64,000 bases of DNA from Sclerodactyla briareus (GCA_026419785.1 JAODTK010001599.1:248001-312000), one strand, 5' to 3'. Positions 1 through 11,929 are shown, numbered from the stretch's first letter. The notes: generated from the letters alone by a model not told the origin. A program made the numbers and translations.

Positions 1-143
1 ACACTCGTTAGGAGCTTCGTACCGAGTCAAGTGACGGGAAGTTTGGCCATCTGAGCTCGGAACATCTCTACGCTATCCGGCCGGTGAGTGTCTCGATATA
101 TCAGTCACATGCTAAATGTAGATATATGCATAAAACCACTACA
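1..143 (+). repeat. 5' LTR, right end only
   Basis: This stretch matches the end of the 3' LTR in order: the GGAGCTTCG block, GTTTGGCCATCTGAGC, CGGTGAGTGTCTCGAT and GCATAAAACCACTACA. Differences between the copies are mostly one-base indels. Homology stops just after CACTACAG, which sets the LTR edge at about base 143. Confidence 0.72.
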
Positions 144-144
144 G

Positions 145-162
145 TGGCGACGAGTTGAACGG
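145..162 (+). other. Candidate tRNA primer-binding site
   Basis: TGGCGACGAGTTGAACGG starts one base after the LTR end. TGG is complementary to the CCA end of a tRNA, as expected for minus-strand priming. I cannot assign the tRNA by eye. Confidence 0.45.
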
Positions 163-475
163 AGCGTGCTACCGTTAATACCACCACTGAAACGATCTGT
201 TTCGATCGACCACCCCTTATATTACTGCTGTGTAGTACGGTGTGGATAATTATCGTTGCAGTAGCCATTTGTCGAAGAGTTTTCTTTAGAATGTTATTTT
301 CCGTAGGCTATTCGGACACTAGCGTATCCACACGAAGTTAACTTCATTTAATACATTTCGGATTCACACTTGCATTGTATGTGTACGCTAAGACACTGAG
401 CTCACGGCTTAGCATTAGCAGGCTTTAGTTGCGCCATACAACAGAAGATTACTATACTGTAGAGGCAGCAGGGAT

Positions 476-1544
476 TTGTTATCAATACCAGTGTGCGAAA
501 CTCCAGATACCGATTCCGACACTATGGATATGTGTTGGGAAGTGGGGAAGAGCGCGATCGTGTGCACAGGACAGACCCCCATCATTCTCCTTTCCGCATG
601 GGGGAGGTGGAAAGACGCTCCGTCCATGGAGGAGTGCGCCCTACCTACTCCGGGGTATCAGACCGAGTAGTTATTACTTGTCGGGAGGGCGGGAGGACCT
701 GTTCACAGAGAGTGGCCCCAACTTCTCCAGCTTGTAACAGATGGAAACGGGACAGGGAGGCACCCCAAACAACATAGGCCTACAGTATGAAACCGGGGCT
801 AGGGCCCAGGATGACCCCACGGGATCAACCCCAGGATTTACGGGAACCCCCACCCTGCCCCACCTTCTCGTGCGTACCAAAGCCCCCCGCCCCCATCTAC
901 GATCATAGAGACAGGGAGGATCACCCCATGGGCTTTAGAGGACGGGACAGGCAGTCACATTATGATGACGTGGGAGGTATCATTACAAGGATCCACCACC
1001 ACGCGTACCCAGTCTCTAAGCGGAGAGGAGAGGGGAATTATGCCAGAGATATCCATCATGACAGACCGATCCTGCCAGGGAGCCCGTACCCCCCTTTCAC
1101 CCAACATAAGGATGTACCGTATCATGACCAGACAAGTACACGCCGATGCACACCACTTTTTTCAGTTCGAAAGACGAACCCACCCCGTGTACCGCTCTGC
1201 AGCGGATGGTCCTCTTCATTGGTTATCATGGGAGAGGGAGTATGCTAATAGGCTGCAAAACCTCAGGGAACAGACCGGGAGCGACCACACCATCAACCCA
1301 AACCAAGGAGGAGGTAAGGGAAACCTGACCTGGGTTGGGGGAGAGGGTTAACAGGCTGGAGGAGCCACTTAGCCCTTGTAAGACAGGTCCGTGGATAGTC
1401 GAACAGATTAATGCCGTTCCAGGGACTGACACTGGAGTTCTGTACGGACAGGAATTGACCTGTGAAGCGTCGGTGTGCCAGGAGTCCACAGCGAGATTTC
1501 CGGCTCTTCCTCAGGAGTGTGACGTTAACCCTGGCGTGCCCTGA
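476..1544 (+). other. LTR-element internal region with unassigned frames
   Basis: Three plus-strand frames cover most of the internal region. One frame is open at 476-670 and again at 962-1351; another covers 787-1248; a third covers 1335-1544. Residues are rich in Pro, Arg and His between 787 and 1250, and the sequence is purine- and C-rich. A gag-like protein broken by frameshifts is the natural expectation here, but I see no CCHC knuckle, no protease DTG/DSG and no other diagnostic motif. The frames could equally be non-coding filler, which is common in LARD-type elements. The rest of the internal part (1545-2320) has no open frame of note on the plus strand. Confidence 0.3.
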
Positions 1545-2320
1545 TATCGAAGATGCAGATCCAGACGAGATCGAGGTTATGAAGCTGCAGAATTTAGGAG
1601 CTAGAGTCTCCCGTCTAGTGAAGGGAATCTTGCCCCCATAGTGGAGAGCAAGTCACACAGCCAAATGAGTGACCCATTTGCAGCATGTACGGAGATCTCT
1701 GACAACCGTTAAACATGCAAGAGTGTGGAGACCGGGGGCCAAGCCCCAATAAGAATAGACGAGGCCCGATGGGACGCGAGAAACCCGAGGCTTGTGCGGA
1801 GTTCGCCTAAGCGAAGAGGTTTCCAGAACCACCCATTGCTGACCCCAAACCCACCGAGGAAAACCACCGACGCGAGGACCTAACCGGCGTGGAGCGTCAG
1901 GAGGAGCTGGGGTGCCCAACTTCGGTCGTGGGAAGGGGGAGTTGTGACCCAGAAAAACCAAGTGGACCCAGGGGGGTTACTACGCCGTGAAGTGTGCATG
2001 CAGCAGCTGTTCAGAGTCCCCCCCAGTTACAATTTCAGGACCTCCACTGCAGGAAGTGTTCCCGGGACTCTTAACTACAAGGCCACCCCCCCAGGATTTT
2101 ATTAAAGTGTATGAGCGTGAGTGTTAACCCGCTATACCCTGCAGTCTTTATTTATTTATGAGATGGCCACGCCTCTCCATGTATTTGAATTATTTAGGCG
2201 TCTGTAGCATCTGTGGTCTATGTGAACGGATGCGGCCACAGTTTAATCTTTGAAAAGTGAATATTGTATATGTATTTGATATTATTTACAGTTAGCAGGA
2301 CGTCCCCCTGTTCCATTTTA

Positions 2321-2338
2321 AAGTGGGGGAGAGGAGAT
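2321..2338 (+). other. Polypurine tract before 3' LTR
   Basis: AAGTGGGGGAGAGGAGAT lies immediately before a TG dinucleotide and in front of the right LTR. This is the expected plus-strand priming tract. The exact LTR start could be 2339 or a few bases further right, at TGTGTGGAG. Confidence 0.6.
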
Positions 2339-2865
2339 TGGTGTGTGGAGCGGCGACCAGGCCGCTAGCAGATGGACGTCACCCTGGCGACAGAGTGACG
2401 GGTTTCCGGGCTGATTCCAGACTTTTCAGGGGTTCGGGCAATCTGGTTGGCTATGCCATCCAACCTGACACCATGTAATGAGATGCAAAGCCGCGGGGTG
2501 ATTACACAAACGTTGCATTGCCAGTGTGCAACAAGGTTCTATCCGTCCCGGCGGTTGCTACATCCGTACTGTGTACCTGCACGGGATATTACGGAGCAAA
2601 AAACCCGGGGGAAGAATAACCTCACCTCACGAGCTTTATAGAGCAACCAAACGGGGACCCGTCGGCAGTAGTTCACCCCGTCAGTCAACACTGAGATGAG
2701 CCTAGTACTACATTCATCCAACTACTACTACGGTGAGGAGCTTCGACGAGTCAGTGACGGGCAGTTGGCCATCTGAGCACGAACATTTACGCTATCGGAC
2801 GGTGACCGGTGAGTGTCTCGATCTATGGTACACAGCATGATGTATAGATGCATAAAACCACTACA
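2339..2865 (+). repeat. 3' LTR
   Basis: The LTR begins TG after the purine tract and ends CA at 2865, giving about 527 bp. Its last ~135 bp match bases 1-143. Direct repeat plus flanking purine tract identify it. No polyadenylation signal AATAAA is seen inside. Confidence 0.68.
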
Positions 2866-2886
2866 GTGGGTAAGCCGCCTATGTGT

Positions 2887-3335
2887 ATATCCCCGCTTTT
2901 GAGCAATTCATTGGCAAGAAGTATCTGACACCCCACATAAAGACCTCCATTTTGTTTATCATCAGGAAGCATGATAGCTTATCACCAAGTTGTGTTGTAC
3001 CTGTAATCATACGTTACAAGCAAATCACATAAATATGCAAATTTGACCCACGACGCACCTGAAATTACGTTAACTTCGTAAGGGAAAGAATGTAGGCCCC
3101 ATCCACCAAGTTCATTAAAATCTGACCAACTTTGGAAAATCTATTTAAAATGATGCAAATTGCACTCCAATGACCCCTAAAGACTACCACATTTTTCGGG
3201 ATCGACTATAGTCCCTACCCCACTAAGTTTTGTTCGAATTCGACAAACTGAAGATTTAGGTAAATCAGCAAATAGCGGCCCCCAGCATTGCAGTGCTGCA
3301 CTTTTGATCTCACTCCGAGATTTCACTGGGGCGGT
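2887..3335 (+). mobile_element. R-family TIR element, copy 1, right-truncated
   Basis: It begins ATATCCCCGCTTTTGAGC and runs through the same sequence blocks as the fuller copy at 15894-16626: an AAGTTTTGTT-type block, GACAAACT, GCGGCCCCCAGCATTGCA and the CACT(G/A)GGGCGG block. Homology is lost at about 3335, so the right end with its GTGGGGATAT terminus is missing. No coding sequence. Confidence 0.6.
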
Positions 3336-4261
3336 CCACTGGCGGTCCCGACCCGTCCCGACCCGACGGAAGCATGATCACGGATGTTAAACCTAACCAA
3401 TTTTCCCACAGACGTGGCAAGGACATGTAAGGATTGGACAAGGGCCGTACGCGCCCCCCAAGGCTAATGCAGTGTACGCTAACGAGAGGGAAAGAGGGAT
3501 TTCTCTTGCTAATCGCTGAAATCCCTCCCAAAAAATAATGTCGGAGGGAATTCCCTCCAAATATAATGGGTTCTGGAGTTGTCCACGTGTTACTGCATAT
3601 GCGAGGTCGCTCTTTCGCCTGAAAATCCTCTAAACTGAGCGAGATGGCAAAAGCTAGATTCAAAAGCTTGGTGCCAACATCGGCTAAAAGACGTAGCCTA
3701 GGCCTAGCCTGCTTAGTAAGTTACACTGTAGGCTACTCGTGTTAGGTTACTAGTTACTAACATTACTACACCAACAAACTCTAAAAGTAAAGCAAAGGTT
3801 TAAACGTCGGAAATATGGAGGAGGTTTCGAAATTCCTTGACAAAGCTCTGCAAGCCACATAACTTCCTCTGTGGGCGTTCATGAATTCCACAGGTCGCCT
3901 AGCATTTTGACACAACGAAGACTGACAGTGAATTGGCTTGCAAGGTTATATAGACAATCGCGCAACTGGTATACTACGTATACTGCACTGAGTTCCGTAT
4001 GGAAAGGGAAAATACGGCAAACGCGCATGTTGTAGTAGAGATACTTCTACTGACGTCATGGGAAGCCATCGGAAGCCAAAAAAGCGAAAACAACAACAAA
4101 AAACCCAGAGAAACGGATCAACGCGGGGCACGTCCTCATGGGCAATTCCATAATTTGTTCATCTCAGGCGGCCGTGTCAAGAAAAGGAAGTAGAGGAAAA
4201 TCATCAGAGACGACAAGTTACAACATCAAGACTTTCAAGTGATCAATACATTTTTAACACA
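3336..4261. other. No gene recognised
   Basis: The longest frame here is minus strand 3310-3663 (117 codons). It shows no domain I recognise and has no supported splice sites. The rest is AT-rich intergenic-looking sequence. Confidence 0.4.
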
Positions 4262-4450
4262 AAATGAAGGGTTTCTGCAGTTCAGTAGAAGTTTTGCAGC
4301 TGTTATTGTGCCTTAATTGCAGCAGCATGTGCTTATAGGGGCCCATAAATGTACTCATTTGCCAATAGGAGGGTTATGCTATTTATGAGAGCGCGCTTTC
4401 CTTGGGTTCCGATCTCACCCCCCCCCCCCGACATATATCTGCGTACGCTA
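4262..4450 (+). repeat. S-family interspersed repeat, copy 1
   Basis: Blocks TCAGTAGAAGTTTTGCAGC, GTACTCATTTGCCAATAGGA and the C-rich run after TTCCTTGGGTTCCGA recur in the same order at 17655-17850 and 23455-23640. The poly-C run at about 4420-4430 is part of the shared unit. Non-coding. Confidence 0.6.
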
Positions 4451-5023
4451 TACGTGATGCCACACAACCAGCATTGTCTTGATCGTATTGTTAGCGTTCT
4501 ATTGGCTGTACTTTGTAAATCCCCCACTGGCTTCTTCGCTACAGATAGAGGTAGGCCTAGCTGGACTCAGTCTCTACACCTCAGGTACTAAATAATGACC
4601 TAATTTATCGAATGATCCTTGATTTTGGTTCAGTCTTGTTACCGACGGCTATTTTTTGTTTTCTGTCGAATGAATAAAAATAATCACGGTCCGGCAACCG
4701 TTCTTGCAAATAATGGTAACATTCTATTGTTTATTTGAAAAAATTATGGCATTGTAAAAATAGACTATACACGGGGCTGCACTTTCGCGTGTCCATCATG
4801 AGAGTTCAAACCTAACCGAGAATGCTGGCCGACCATCCACCTATATTTTAAACACTCACCACGCTTTGAGAACGCACCAATTCATCCCCATTTTTCAGAT
4901 CATCATATGTTGTTTCAATGAGTATGCATGGGGGGAATCTGTGAATTTTTGGCTGGTCGGGTGTTAGTTCTCGTCGCGGAGTTTCGAAAGTGTAACCTAC
5001 ACAACCTTTGACACAATAGCATT
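4451..5023. other. No gene recognised
   Basis: AT-rich sequence with short frames only. I see no exon, RNA gene or repeat beyond a weak run of Ts. Confidence 0.4.
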
Positions 5024-6571
5024 CCCAGCAACACAACGTGTTTTTAAAACGTTTTCAAACAGTTCTAAATATGTTCGCCACTGTTTTCTGAAAACGTTTT
5101 TTGTGGAGGTAACATGAGTTTGTCAAAAACGTTAATGAAACGTTTACAAAACGTTTTGAGGAATGTTTTAGGTCCAGTTTGTGTTTATATGTTATATTTA
5201 TGAATACAGCGGACCAAGGAAGCCGAGAGATCATGGGCGTCAACAGGTGGGGGACTGGGGGACATGTCCCCCCACTTTCAAAAGTGGTTGGGGATTTGAA
5301 ATCCAAAAAATAATCTGTTTTGTCCCCCCCCCCCACTTTTCGTACCGTAATCAAAAAAATAATATGCACAAGCCCGATTTTTGTATCACTCTAAACTGAT
5401 CAATTTTTGTCTAAACCAAACAATAATCGCCGTGGAAATTGTCCTAATTCACTACTTCCAGTGCGGCCCCCCAGTGCTAGATCTGAACTGGAACCCGAAA
5501 CTAGGACCGAAGTGGAAGGATACCCCATGTTTCATACCGATTCTCAATTTTAATCTAATAGCCAAAATTGCATATTTTTTCAAGTTTTCCCCGTTCCCCC
5601 CAATGGGCGCTTTTCTTCTTCTTCTTCCAACTTTGTAAGAGAGGAAGAAAAAGAAAAAATAAGGCTAAATATGCGATGTATGTTCGAATCATGTCGTTTC
5701 ACTCGATAATTTCAGAAGCCTTGTGGGAAGACTGTCCCCCCCCTCCCCCCCCCTCCCCCCCCCCGCCCCCATTTTTTCTGAGATGAAAAATTCGGGCGAA
5801 AATTTCGTGGAAATTTCGGGAAGGAAAGAAGCAAAGTGAAAGAATGCCTTAATTTTTTGCAGACACTTTTTCGATAAAATGCCCTGTAGTTTGCCAAATG
5901 GCTGACTTGTGAAATTCGGGAACAAATTTCTGCTCCCAACTTGGAGTTGGTCCCGTACGCCCTATGGTCTTTTCCTTCGATCCCACCAGACTGCCAGAGA
6001 CCGTTCAGTAGAACCCTGGATCCCACTCAAACAAGGCCAAGTAGCAAAAGGTAATAAAAAAATCCCATGTGTGATATTCGGTAAACAATCTTAGTAAACA
6101 TGCCACAATGACAACTTTGTTGTCCTGTCCTTACCCCCAAAAAAAAAGCAATCCCCACAAACCACATGTTCAGAGGGTGCCTTGGGCCTGGCATGTGCCG
6201 TTTCCATCGATTTGGAGTGTATGAAAATCTGAAATTTACTTTATCTTATCCGCTGCGCGCCAACCGATGGTGACGCTCCCCCGCTTATAGTGTCATTCGC
6301 GTTCGATGTTTCCCCCCCCTTTTCGAAACGCTCCGACGCCCCTGCGAACGATAATCTAACAAACTCCGCATCACTAGCTCAACCTAAACCTTGTTTGGAG
6401 TAACTGTTTTGGCGCAAGGTTATATGGAACAATTTAACAAATTTTTTTAAAAGTTTTCTAAAACGTTTTCAACGTTTTGTAAAACGTTTTAAAAACATGT
6501 TCCTAACCTCTAGTTACTCAACAAAAAACATTTAAGAAAAGGTTTTTGAAACGTTGCTTGTGTTTGTAGGG
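5024..6571. mobile_element. TIR element with AACGTTTT-rich ends
   Basis: The left end reads CCCAGCAACACAACG. The reverse complement of the right end reads CCCTACAAACACAAGCAACG. Both ends are followed by several AAACGTTTT-type blocks (5040-5170 and 6430-6560). Such ends mark non-autonomous DNA transposons in many marine invertebrates. No transposase frame is visible between them. The TIRs are imperfect, so the edges are good to a few bases. Confidence 0.45.
5233..6344. mobile_element. Nested TIR-like element with GGGCGTC ends and poly-C blocks
   Basis: Inside the AACGTTTT element, ATGGGCGTCAACAGG on the left faces CTCCGACGCCCCTG on the right, an inverted repeat centred on GGGCGTC. Next to both ends are long C runs (GTCCCCCC-ACTTT style blocks at 5266-5340 and TTTCCCCCCCC near 6310). 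A further C-rich stretch is at 5737-5768. The Pro-rich and Phe-rich frames here come from those homopolymers. Confidence 0.4.
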
Positions 6572-7179
6572 TTATTCACTATTAAACGTTACTGATAACA
6601 GCTTAGTAAGTGACTAAGGAGAGATATTTTTCCGGGTTCACTTCATCCATGCTATAACGCAGTCTACACTGTGTGATATACTAGCTTTGTTGAGTTGTTC
6701 AGAAAATTTTGCGACAGGAACATCATTCCGATTTAATATCCTGTCTTCACGTCGTTACACAGGCATCCATTGAACATGAAAGTAAAATATGTATGTTTTG
6801 GCATTCACTGGTGGTACATGCACCAGACCAACGAAACTAATTTCACTACACTTATTCACAAAAAAAACGTATCCGGTCAGTTTACTCAGTTATATACCCG
6901 CGGTTAGAATTCTAGGCTGATTGGTGGTTGGGATACCTCTCTGATTCCTTCACACGTCATATGGAGCTATGCATCATTCATTTTGTGTGTTTGTGTTTGC
7001 ACACACAAACATTTTGAGGCAGTTTTCTGTAGCCAGGATACTCAGTTGAAAGTGGGTTGATAAGAACCTATAACCTAACTATTATAACCCCCATCTGCTA
7101 CTATAAAGAACTCGAGTGATATTGACAACCACCTATCATGATAACCATATAAGATACTTTGCACAACCATTAACTTCCA
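6572..7179. other. No gene recognised
   Basis: Unique-looking AT-rich sequence. A short inverted CA/GT stretch (GTGTGTTTGTG against CACACACAAACA) lies near 6984-7012. Nothing else stands out. Confidence 0.4.
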
Positions 7180-7855
7180 TCTCCGAATCTGTACAGATTC
7201 GCAGTCATTGATCAGCGACATGCGCACATGCGTTAGATCACTTGTCCCGTCCCGGCTGACTTTGTATTCACTCCCTGGCGTCATATCGCAGTCCGACATT
7301 CAACGCCTCAGTCGCTGCAGAACCGTGCTTGCAGCCTACTTTTATCAGGTGGACAGGTACGCTCCAGCGCCTCCACTGTCCGCTCACTACCTGGTGGCCG
7401 GTCCAGCAGCGACTTCATTTAAGGAGTTTTTATGCATGCTTATAATAGCTTTTACAATTTCGCCCCTCTTATTTTACATAATCTCATTTCCAAGTATTAA
7501 TCCTGGGCGCCGTGGGTTGAGATCAGGTACTGACAGGTACTCGCCCGGTAATTCCAGCCACCAGACTATCCGCGGGTGACAGTCGTTTTGCTACTACGGT
7601 CCCCAGCCCTTGGAACGCCTTGCCATTCACAATATGGTGCCGCACCAAATTGTGCAATGTTGTATGTGAGAAGCTTTTAAGACACACCTTTTCCACAAGA
7701 GTGATTCTTTTTTTAATGTTTTCACTCTTTTTGTGGTACGATTTATTTGTAATGTATATAGCACATGTTTTATTTTTTGTACTTAACATTTTTAATTGTA
7801 CACGCTTTGGTCATAATGGAAAAGCGCTTATAAGAACTGTTAATGAAAAATGAAA
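7180..7855 (+). mobile_element. CR1/L2-type LINE, 3' fragment
   Basis: Around 7575-7640 the plus strand encodes FATTVPSPWNALP with one frame change. This is the conserved tail motif of CR1/L2/Rex-like reverse transcriptase ORFs (family form: FAVAGPRLWNSLP). It is followed by EAFKTHLF-like sequence at about 7665-7695, the FKSLLKTHLF segment of the same tail, and then AT-rich 3' UTR. The 5' limit is uncertain; 7180-7500 may be the preceding ORF section in broken frames. Endonuclease and reverse transcriptase core are absent, as in typical 5'-truncated LINE copies. Confidence 0.55.
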
Positions 7856-8097
7856 TGAATGCACGCGTGTATGTTCAAAGTCCCATTGAGTCACATGAGG
7901 TTCAGTCTGAAAATTCCCTTTAAACACTATAGTTCAGATGCTGGTCTGATCAAGTCGAAACTTGGGTGTTAGATCCGCTCCATATGGGGGTTGAAGAACC
8001 TCGGTGTTCTTAGTAGTATAGATCGGGAAAATTTTTGTAAAACATCTAAATTTGTTAACATTTTATATTCCGGCCAATTTCTGCTGGACAAGTAAAT

Positions 8098-8150
8098 GGA
8101 TCGCACCAGGGAAATGTTACTCTACGTTAAGAGTAGCATTTCCCTGATCC
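8098..8150. repeat. Strong hairpin, 16 bp stem
   Basis: AGGGAAATGTTACTCT (8108-8123) pairs with AGAGTAGCATTTCCCT (8130-8145) across a 6-base loop, with one G-U pair. Beyond a 5-base bulge, GGATC (8098-8102) pairs with GATCC (8146-8150). It may be a degenerate MITE core or a small-RNA precursor-like fold. Confidence 0.6.
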
Positions 8151-8944
8151 AACTCTACCTGTACTGTATGTTCCCCTGATGAGTAATAAACCTCATTTAT
8201 TTGGGTCTCAGTTCAATTCATCTGATTCAACGGGGGTAAAAGTCTGAAAAAAGTTCTCGTAAACATGATAATTAGAAACTTGAAATTTAGACTTTTTCCG
8301 AACAATGACTGTGTGTGCTGGCTTGTAAACACATAACTCGAACTAGTCTGAAGGGATGATTAACAACAACCCGCAAGTCAGAATCTTGAATCCGAGCGCG
8401 TAGTACAGAAGACGGTGTCAGTTTTTGTGAAAGAGGGACTTTCTGCTGCTGGCCCATAGGTTGTCAGAATGTGTCCAAATTTAACGATGCAAAAATGCTA
8501 GTGATTCCTTGCCATTCCCAATGTTATGCAACTTTTGTAACGACAGAGGAAACGTTGGGATCACCTAAATCTGAATATTGCTAAGCAGGCAGTAGCATGA
8601 ATATTCAACCACCACACACCAACATGGTCCTTCTACCTGGGTTTGTCATCAAGACCAACGAGGCTCAAATACACGAATAAGATATTGTGGAGAATGAAAA
8701 CGTATTACAAGGTTTCCAACCCAGTTCAATAGAATTTCCTATGTGGATTATGACCTCCGAAGTTTTTGGTCCATTATGATCCGGAAAAGTAGAATTTCTA
8801 CTTGCGCAATAACCATACGTCACCTTAGACAACCAGGGAATTATGTCATGTATATCATTTTTCTCTTGTTTAATAAGTCAACATTTAAAGTTCTGTTGTC
8901 TTTCTGCCACCAAAGGTACCACCCACCCTACCAACCCACTACAC
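8151..8944. other. No gene recognised
   Basis: AT-rich sequence. The plus-strand frame 8743-9003 is partly made from the following G/C-rich repeat and shows no domain. Confidence 0.4.
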
Positions 8945-10885
8945 ATCACGGGGCGATCACGGGTGGGGGCGTGTCCCCAATATTTTTGGTGGGGGGGATA
9001 TAATCATCACATATCCCCCCCCCCCCAATATTTGTGGACTGGTGAAAAATCCTACGATCAATTGTACAGTATTACGGCCGTCACACAAAAGTTTAACTCC
9101 TATTTCTTATTAGATTGCTTAAATTTATGTTTATAAGCCCAATGATAGCCAACAAAAAAAAAAAAAACATCGCGCTGCGCCGTCTTGTATCCTATCTTTT
9201 CCGTAACACTGGTTACAACACAGTAAGGGCCGCGTAACAACTTTATCAATTTCTGGCAAATATTATTTTTGTCCATCCGGTCATCTTCATTTTGGTGACA
9301 TATAGGTCGGCCACGAGGAGAATTTGGTTCAGGACTTGATTCATGTTCTGGCACCCCCCTCCATCGGCCCACTACAGTACAACAATGCCGGAATCCAACT
9401 GAATTATTTTCTTATCACTGCATACAGTTTAGTCTACATCTTATCTGATCACCTCATTGTTCGATTGGCTTTGCACCTGACTGCTGTTTTAAAATAGAAG
9501 ATGAAAGTATATGTAACGAAAAACACAAGGGCCGGGGATCGTGCACATTATAAGCCGATGAGGTTTACGGTTATTGACGTAATGGAACTATACAAGGCGC
9601 GGAGCGAACCCAATTCTGAGACCAAAAAAATGAGAGACTTGTGGACGAAAAATTTGTGCGGAAACAATCTGAAAAAAAACTGACCAAATTTGTCGCTGAA
9701 CTGCTCAATCCTTTTAATCAAATTCCCCACGGAAAAATGCACACATTTTCCATGACAATGATGTTCAATCAATTTTCATCTGCCTGGCGCCTCCACCCAA
9801 TTGGAAGGGTCCCTCGATGGAATACTCTAGACATGCCCTCATAGTAGGAATGTGACCACGATGAAGAACTGTAGGAGTTACATCGATCATTTCGGACGTT
9901 TTACCTGTCACTTTCAGGGAATGCATACTGCATAATTCGCAGGAAGTGTCGCCCCCTGCAATCTGGGGGGGGGGGGTCCCGTAAACTATTTCTTGTACGG
10001 ACGCGTCAACTGATGGTGGCGCGAATTGGATGAACGTAATCAGTTCCTTCACTAGTGTTTCTCGATATATATTCAAATTTAATGTCAATTTTGGGGATGT
10101 TCTTACTCTGCAGAAACCGACAGGGAGTACCGGTTTCCGGCATCTGGGAATGTCGTAAGGCTCAAACTTTCCCTTGTCCTAATACAGACACTGATCTGGC
10201 CCAAATTGAAGGGAAAAAAATCGATTAGTTCCTTCAAGAACGTTCTTGAAATAAAAATTTCTGAAAATACTTGCCATTTTGGAGACGTTTGCTCACTCTC
10301 ATGCCATCAGACGGGAAATTGCCGTTCCCTGCTATCCTTCGGGGTCCTGTAAACGAAACTGTCGCTTGTACCCTACGGCCCCCTGTTTGGTGGCGGCTGA
10401 TCCGAATTGTAAGGAATACACACCGATCAGTTCCTCAATCTTTCAAGAACGTCAGAAATATGAATTCTGAAATTATTGTCAATTTTTAGGGACGTTGCCT
10501 GACCTGCCAGTCGGTCCGGGAAATGCTTTCCCCTGCAATCTGGGCGGGGGGGGGGGGGGGGGGGCTCTGTAAACTTTTTTTTTTCTTGTACCCTACCCGA
10601 CGGTGGCCCGAATTCCGAATTGTACGGAATAACCATTGATCCGTTCCTCTCCAGAAGGTTTTCCTTGAAATAAAAAAATAGGGAATTTATGAACAATTTT
10701 AGGGATGTTTGCGTACCTGGCCCTTATGACCCCAAAGTACCGTTTCCTCAATCTTGGGGTCTGTAAACGAAAAATTCCCTAGTTAGCTACCGCCAACCCA
10801 TGTGTGGGCGCTCCGCTTAGATGGTGGCTACCTCAATAATGTCCCCCCCCCAATATTAAAACAAAGATCGCCGCTCCTGACAGCA
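8945..10885. mobile_element. Possible TIR element bounded by GGCGATC and poly-G/AATATT blocks
   Basis: GGGGCGATCACGGG with a nearby CCCCAATATTTTTGG block (8950-9000) faces CCCCCAATATT and AAAGATCGCCG (10842-10874) in inverse orientation. The shared inverted core is only about 7 bp plus the G-rich/AATATT block, so the element call is tentative. Its right half is a ~200 bp tandem repeat. No transposase was found. Confidence 0.35.
9840..10840 (+). repeat. Tandem repeat, ~190-215 bp unit, about five copies
   Basis: The anchor GG(G/A)(A/G)(C/T)GTT occurs at 9893, 10093, 10281, 10489 and 10702. After each anchor follow CCG-GGAAAT, a (C)AATCTGGGG or equivalent block, a GTAAAC block, TTGTACCCTAC-like sequence, GAATTGTA-GGAAT, GAT-(A/C)GTTCCT and CTTGAAATA. 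Homopolymers differ in length between copies (G run of 8 to 18). The unit is non-coding. Confidence 0.7.
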
Positions 10886-11929
10886 TCCTCTCCCAGAGAC
10901 TGAATGTTTTTCAAGCGGAAAATAATGTGTGATTTCAATAGAAATCAAAAAATGTTTGCAGGGATGTGTAAGTATGACATCTATCGATTGCGGGGGGGGT
11001 GGGTATGATGGAATGTTTTTCGACCTTGCGCACTACACATGCACAAACTCAAAGACTGATAAAACTCCGTAACGGAGAGTGGAATGGAACTTTGGGTTTA
11101 GACTGACGCATTAGTTTCTCCAGCTCTCTTTATAATTCATCAAGCAGTTGTCCTTATACCACATAAACAAATAATCCCTACTTTCCAAATGGTAAGGTTA
11201 TATTTGCTTAAGTGGGGAGAGAAATAAAAATACACTGTTAGATATTATATGTTTTATTCGAAAGTTTAGTTGGAATTCAATGTCAAAACCAGCCCAAGAT
11301 GAGTGGGCCTCAGGTAAAAACGTATATTTTCTACGGTCGTCCGAGTCCACAAATTGAGTCGGGGCTTTTCTATCTCAACCCGCGCTATATATGCAGTACA
11401 TACACCTAATGCTATCTCTGATCATCTGCAATCATGGGATTTGTTGTAGTGAGGGTTTAGGCTTAATAATTCTACCCCCGCCCCGCCCCGGCGTCCCCTA
11501 AGGCTTATGTCACCCTCCCACAACAAGAAGTTGTATAACCATAGTTGATGGCAAACAAATACAGTTTATCATAGCTTGGAGGAGTGATGTGCTAACCACT
11601 GAGAGCTTAAGAGTCGTGAACCGTTGAAAGGGCCTTAAATAGTGAGTACGCACGTAGATTGTGTGCCTTGACGGACATGTGAAACGCATAAAAACACACA
11701 GTGCACAGCTAAGGGACACCTCAGTGAAACATTTATTTGAACTGTTTATTAATGGACGTGCAATTACTGCATTGTCCCCTTCTGAGATCTGGACAATTGT
11801 GTATAAGTGTGTATATAGAGTTCGTCAGTGGTAGCCACACGACGAACAGAACTTCCCTTCCCGCTATTCCTCTGAGATTATTCAGGCCAAGATCAATGTT
11901 GACATGACTTTATCATTGTGTTGTACCTG
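10886..11929. other. No gene recognised
   Basis: Only short frames; the minus-strand one at 11510-11719 has no recognisable domain. A G run at 10991-10998 and a C-rich patch near 11475-11500 are the only compositional features. Confidence 0.4.

Larger units (their letters stand above)
1..2865 (+). mobile_element. Short-bodied LTR retrotransposon, cut by the left window edge
   Basis: The first 143 bases reappear, with scattered indels, at about 2730-2865, and both copies end in CACTACA. The left copy is followed by TGG, the usual start of a tRNA primer-binding site. The right copy is preceded by a purine-rich tract and begins with TG. This is the layout of an LTR retrotransposon on the plus strand. 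The internal part is only about 2.2 kb and I find no protease, reverse transcriptase, RNase H or integrase motif, so the element is probably non-autonomous (LARD/TRIM-like) or has lost pol by deletion. The 5' LTR start and the target-site duplication lie outside the window. Confidence 0.72.

Noticed and set aside
787..1248. 153-codon frame as a retroviral-type gag or env
   Set aside because: No CCHC knuckle, signal peptide or membrane segment; kept only as an unassigned frame.
5568..6026. Pro-rich and Gly-rich frames around poly-C
   Set aside because: Driven by C homopolymers inside a repeat; no counterpart frame on either side.
8176..8200. CTGATGA as a possible hammerhead core
   Set aside because: No GAAA at the right spacing and no helix II; unrelated to the satellite motifs.
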